This document shows, piece after piece, positions 14,796 through 15,969 of a DNA stretch of 15,969 bases. Every line of letters begins with the position of its first letter. Position 1 is the first letter of the stretch. Source of the DNA: SIG607 sp045601805 (GTDB lineage Bacteria; Bacillota; Clostridia; Oscillospirales; Acutalibacteraceae); assembly GCA_045601805.1 (NCBI GenBank), contig JAZSAJ010000043.1, positions 1 to 15,969 of the forward strand. Direction: 5' to 3'. The notes under the pieces were generated by a model, which was not told the origin of the DNA, searched no databases, and worked only from the letters and a program-made list of their open reading frames with translations. A program made the translations under genes and the position numbers.

Positions 14796-15673
14796 TGGAA
14801 GGTATTTTAATTAAAGCTATCGCAGGGTTTTATTATGTAAAATGCGATGATAAAATTTACGAGTGTAAGGCGCGCGGTTCTTTAAGAAATAAAGAACTTT
14901 CACCTGTTGTTGGAGATAGGGTGGAATTTTTGATTCACGAAAATTCTTATCCTTCTATTGAAAAAATTTTTAGCAGAAAGAATTGTTTAGTAAGACCAAA
15001 TGTTGCAAACATAGATAAATTGTTTATAGTTTCGTCTTACTCTACACCTGCGCCTAACACCGTTATAATTGACCGCTTAACTGCAATATGTGCTTTTTAT
15101 AATATTGAACCGATAATTGTTTTTAATAAGTGTGATTTAGGCGATTTTAGTGAATTTTATAATTTGTATAAAAAAGCGGGTTTTAAAGTTTATGTTGTTT
15201 CGGCTGCAAACGGCGAAGGAATAGAAAACCTTAAGGGTGAAATATCGGGTTGTATAAGTGCCTTTACCGGTAATTCCGGCGTTGGAAAATCAAGTTTACT
15301 TAATGTGCTGTTTAAAGATTTGAATTTGCAAACCGGCGAAGTTAGTGAAAAACTTGGTAGGGGAAGGCACACCACACGCCATACCGAACTTTTTAAGCAC
15401 GACCTTAACGGTTTTGTTGCCGACACCCCGGGCTTTTCTTCGCTTGAAAATATGGAACTCGGTTTTGAGTTTAAAGAAAATTTAGCCGAATGTTTTGTTG
15501 AATTTAATAATTTTTTGCATTTGTGTAAATTTACTTCTTGTTCCCACACAAAGGAAAAAGGTTGTGCGGTAATTGAAGCGGTTAAAAACGGCGAAATACA
15601 AGAAAGCCGCCATAAAACATATTGTATGCTTTATGACGAACTTAAAAATTTAACCTTTTGGAATAAAAAATAA
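14795..15673 (+). CDS. rsgA: Ribosome small-subunit-dependent GTPase RsgA
   Basis: RsgA is a circularly permuted GTPase that checks late 30S subunit assembly and is activated by the small subunit. It has 292 residues, normal length. It starts at ATG 14795, overlapping the prkC stop. An N-terminal OB-fold (about 1-68) is followed by the GTPase motifs in permuted order: G4 NKCD (111-114), then G5-like VSAANGEG, G1 GNSGVGKSS (159-167), a flexible switch with GRGRHTTRHTEL, and G3 DTPGFSS (210-216). A C-terminal zinc site follows with Cys244, Cys249, His251 and Cys257. In B. subtilis the orthologue CpgA is itself linked to PrkC, which fits its place after prkC. It is the last gene before the operon terminator. 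Confidence 0.96.
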   Translation: MEGILIKAIAGFYYVKCDDKIYECKARGSLRNKELSPVVGDRVEFLIHENSYPSIEKIFSRKNCLVRPNVANIDKLFIVSSYSTPAPNTVIIDRLTAICAFYNIEPIIVFNKCDLGDFSEFYNLYKKAGFKVYVVSAANGEGIENLKGEISGCISAFTGNSGVGKSSLLNVLFKDLNLQTGEVSEKLGRGRHTTRHTELFKHDLNGFVADTPGFSSLENMELGFEFKENLAECFVEFNNFLHLCKFTSCSHTKEKGCAVIEAVKNGEIQESRHKTYCMLYDELKNLTFWNKK

Positions 15674-15700
15674 CCGAGGTTTTTACCTCGGCTATTTTTA
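15664..15700 (+). terminator. Intrinsic terminator after rsgA
   Basis: The stem core CCGAGGT/ACCTCGG (15674-15680 with 15685-15691) has a TTTT loop. After one mismatch it is extended by an A-rich/T-rich arm, and TATTTTTATT follows on the plus strand. It begins directly after the rsgA TAA, so the operon ends here. The rpe and thiN genes that follow in B. subtilis do not follow directly. Confidence 0.85.
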
Positions 15701-15712
15701 TTGTATAACGAA

Positions 15713-15735
15713 AACCACGCGATAGTCGCGTGGTT
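15713..15735. repeat. Subterminal hairpin at the IS left end
   Basis: A perfect 10-bp inverted repeat AACCACGCGA/TCGCGTGGTT has a TAG loop. IS200/IS605 transposases recognise subterminal single-stranded DNA hairpins, and the position ahead of tnpA fits the left-end hairpin. No U-tract follows on the plus strand, so it is a poor terminator for incoming transcription in that direction. Confidence 0.7.
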
Positions 15736-15760
15736 CAAAAAAGGTTAACCGATGAACAAA

Positions 15761-15822
15761 ATCCTCCGATTGTGTTAAAATAGCAAAGACCTGCCAGTCA
15801 AAGCAAAACAAAAACGGAGGAT
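15761..15822 (+). promoter_or_regulatory. Leader stem that would sequester the tnpA ribosome binding site
   Basis: ATCCTCCG (15761-15768) is an exact reverse complement of CGGAGGAT (15815-15822), an 8-bp stem closing a 46-nt loop. The right arm contains GGAGG (15816-15820), the ribosome binding site of tnpA, whose ATG is 8 bases further on. Folding would block initiation. In enteric IS200 a comparable leader stem-loop is known to limit transposase translation. Confidence 0.7.
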
Positions 15823-15828
15823 TTATGA

Positions 15829-15969
15829 ATGAAAAAAGAAGAAATCAGCACAGATAGTTTAGCACACACAAAGTGGAATTGCAAGTACCATATAGTTTTT
15901 GCACCAAAGTACAGACGAAAAGTTTTTATGAAGATAAGCGGTTAGAAATAAGGGAAATCTTAAGAAAAC
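15829..15969 (+). pseudogene. tnpA: IS200-type transposase TnpA, frameshifted and cut by the window end
   Basis: TnpA is the Y1/HUH single-strand transposase of IS200/IS605 elements. The ATG at 15829 has GGAGG 8 bases upstream. It reads MKKEEISTDSLAHTKWN, then CKYHIVFAPKYRRKVF, the standard IS200 N-terminus. After 33 codons the frame shifts: GTT TTT ATG AAG runs into TAG at 15943-15945. Adding one T to the T5 run (15923-15927) restores YEDKRLEIREILRK to the end of the window, as the family expects. A single-base deletion in a homopolymer, real or from assembly, is the simplest reading. The HUH and catalytic tyrosine motifs lie outside the window, so the state of the rest is unknown. Confidence 0.85.

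Larger units (their letters stand above)
15708..15969 (+). mobile_element. Left part of an IS200/IS605-type insertion sequence
   Basis: A recognisable IS200-type transposase start is preceded by a leader with a strong hairpin and a second inverted repeat that encloses the ribosome binding site, both features of IS200 leaders. The exact left boundary cannot be fixed, because this family makes no target duplication. I place it just before the first hairpin. The right side lies beyond the window. Confidence 0.75.

Noticed and set aside
15708..15740. IS hairpin as an intrinsic terminator in the plus direction
   Set aside because: The 10-bp stem is followed by CAAAAAAGG rather than a U-tract, and a good terminator already lies at 15664-15700.
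15821..15857. ATG 15825 as the tnpA start
   Set aside because: That frame ends in TAG after ten codons and gives no IS200 sequence. ATG 15829 gives the family N-terminus.

Overview
The window is about 16 kb of AT-rich DNA from a low-GC Firmicute, most likely an uncultured gut-type member of the Clostridia. The main evidence is a conserved Firmicute housekeeping cluster in the order known from Bacillus subtilis (yloC/yicC, remA, gmk, rpoZ, priA, def, fmt, rsmB, rlmN, PP2C phosphatase, prkC, rsgA). Strong AGGAGG-type ribosome binding sites, frequent GTG/TTG starts and tRNA genes with encoded CCA ends fit the same picture. I cannot assign a genus.

Layout. (1) 1-190: a minus-strand tRNA-Leu(CAA) with its own promoter and terminator. 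(2) 286-3153: a plus-strand three-gene operon of two polytopic membrane proteins (DUF5058-like and a partner) and a membrane-anchored M20 peptidase. It closes with a GAAA-loop terminator that can serve both strands. (3) 3187-3567: a minus-strand small four-helix membrane protein of unknown function. (4) 3603-3779: an intergenic array of eight short hairpins separated by hexamers of the CATCRT type, whose orientation reverses halfway. (5) 3786-3940: a minus-strand tRNA-Thr(GGT) with a full-consensus promoter and a UUCG-loop terminator. (6) 4057-15673: the twelve-gene housekeeping operon, with overlaps or short gaps throughout, ending in a terminator. (7) 15708-15969: the left part of an IS200-type insertion sequence that runs off the window.

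The operon groups functions around translation and its control: nucleotide supply (gmk), RNA polymerase omega, replication restart (priA), the N-formyl cycle (fmt puts the formyl group on, def takes it off), rRNA/tRNA modification (rsmB, rlmN), 30S maturation (rsgA), and the Ser/Thr kinase-phosphatase pair that senses the cell wall. coaBC, which lies between rpoZ and priA in B. subtilis, is absent here.

The observations most worth a second look are: the hairpin array at 3603-3779; a frameshift just before the DGMGG metal motif of the phosphatase gene (about 12215), while the partner kinase is intact; a second frameshift in the IS200 transposase (about 15923-15927); two near-identical promoter blocks in front of the two tRNA genes; and the DUF5058/partner/M20 operon, which looks like an uncharacterised uptake-and-hydrolysis unit.
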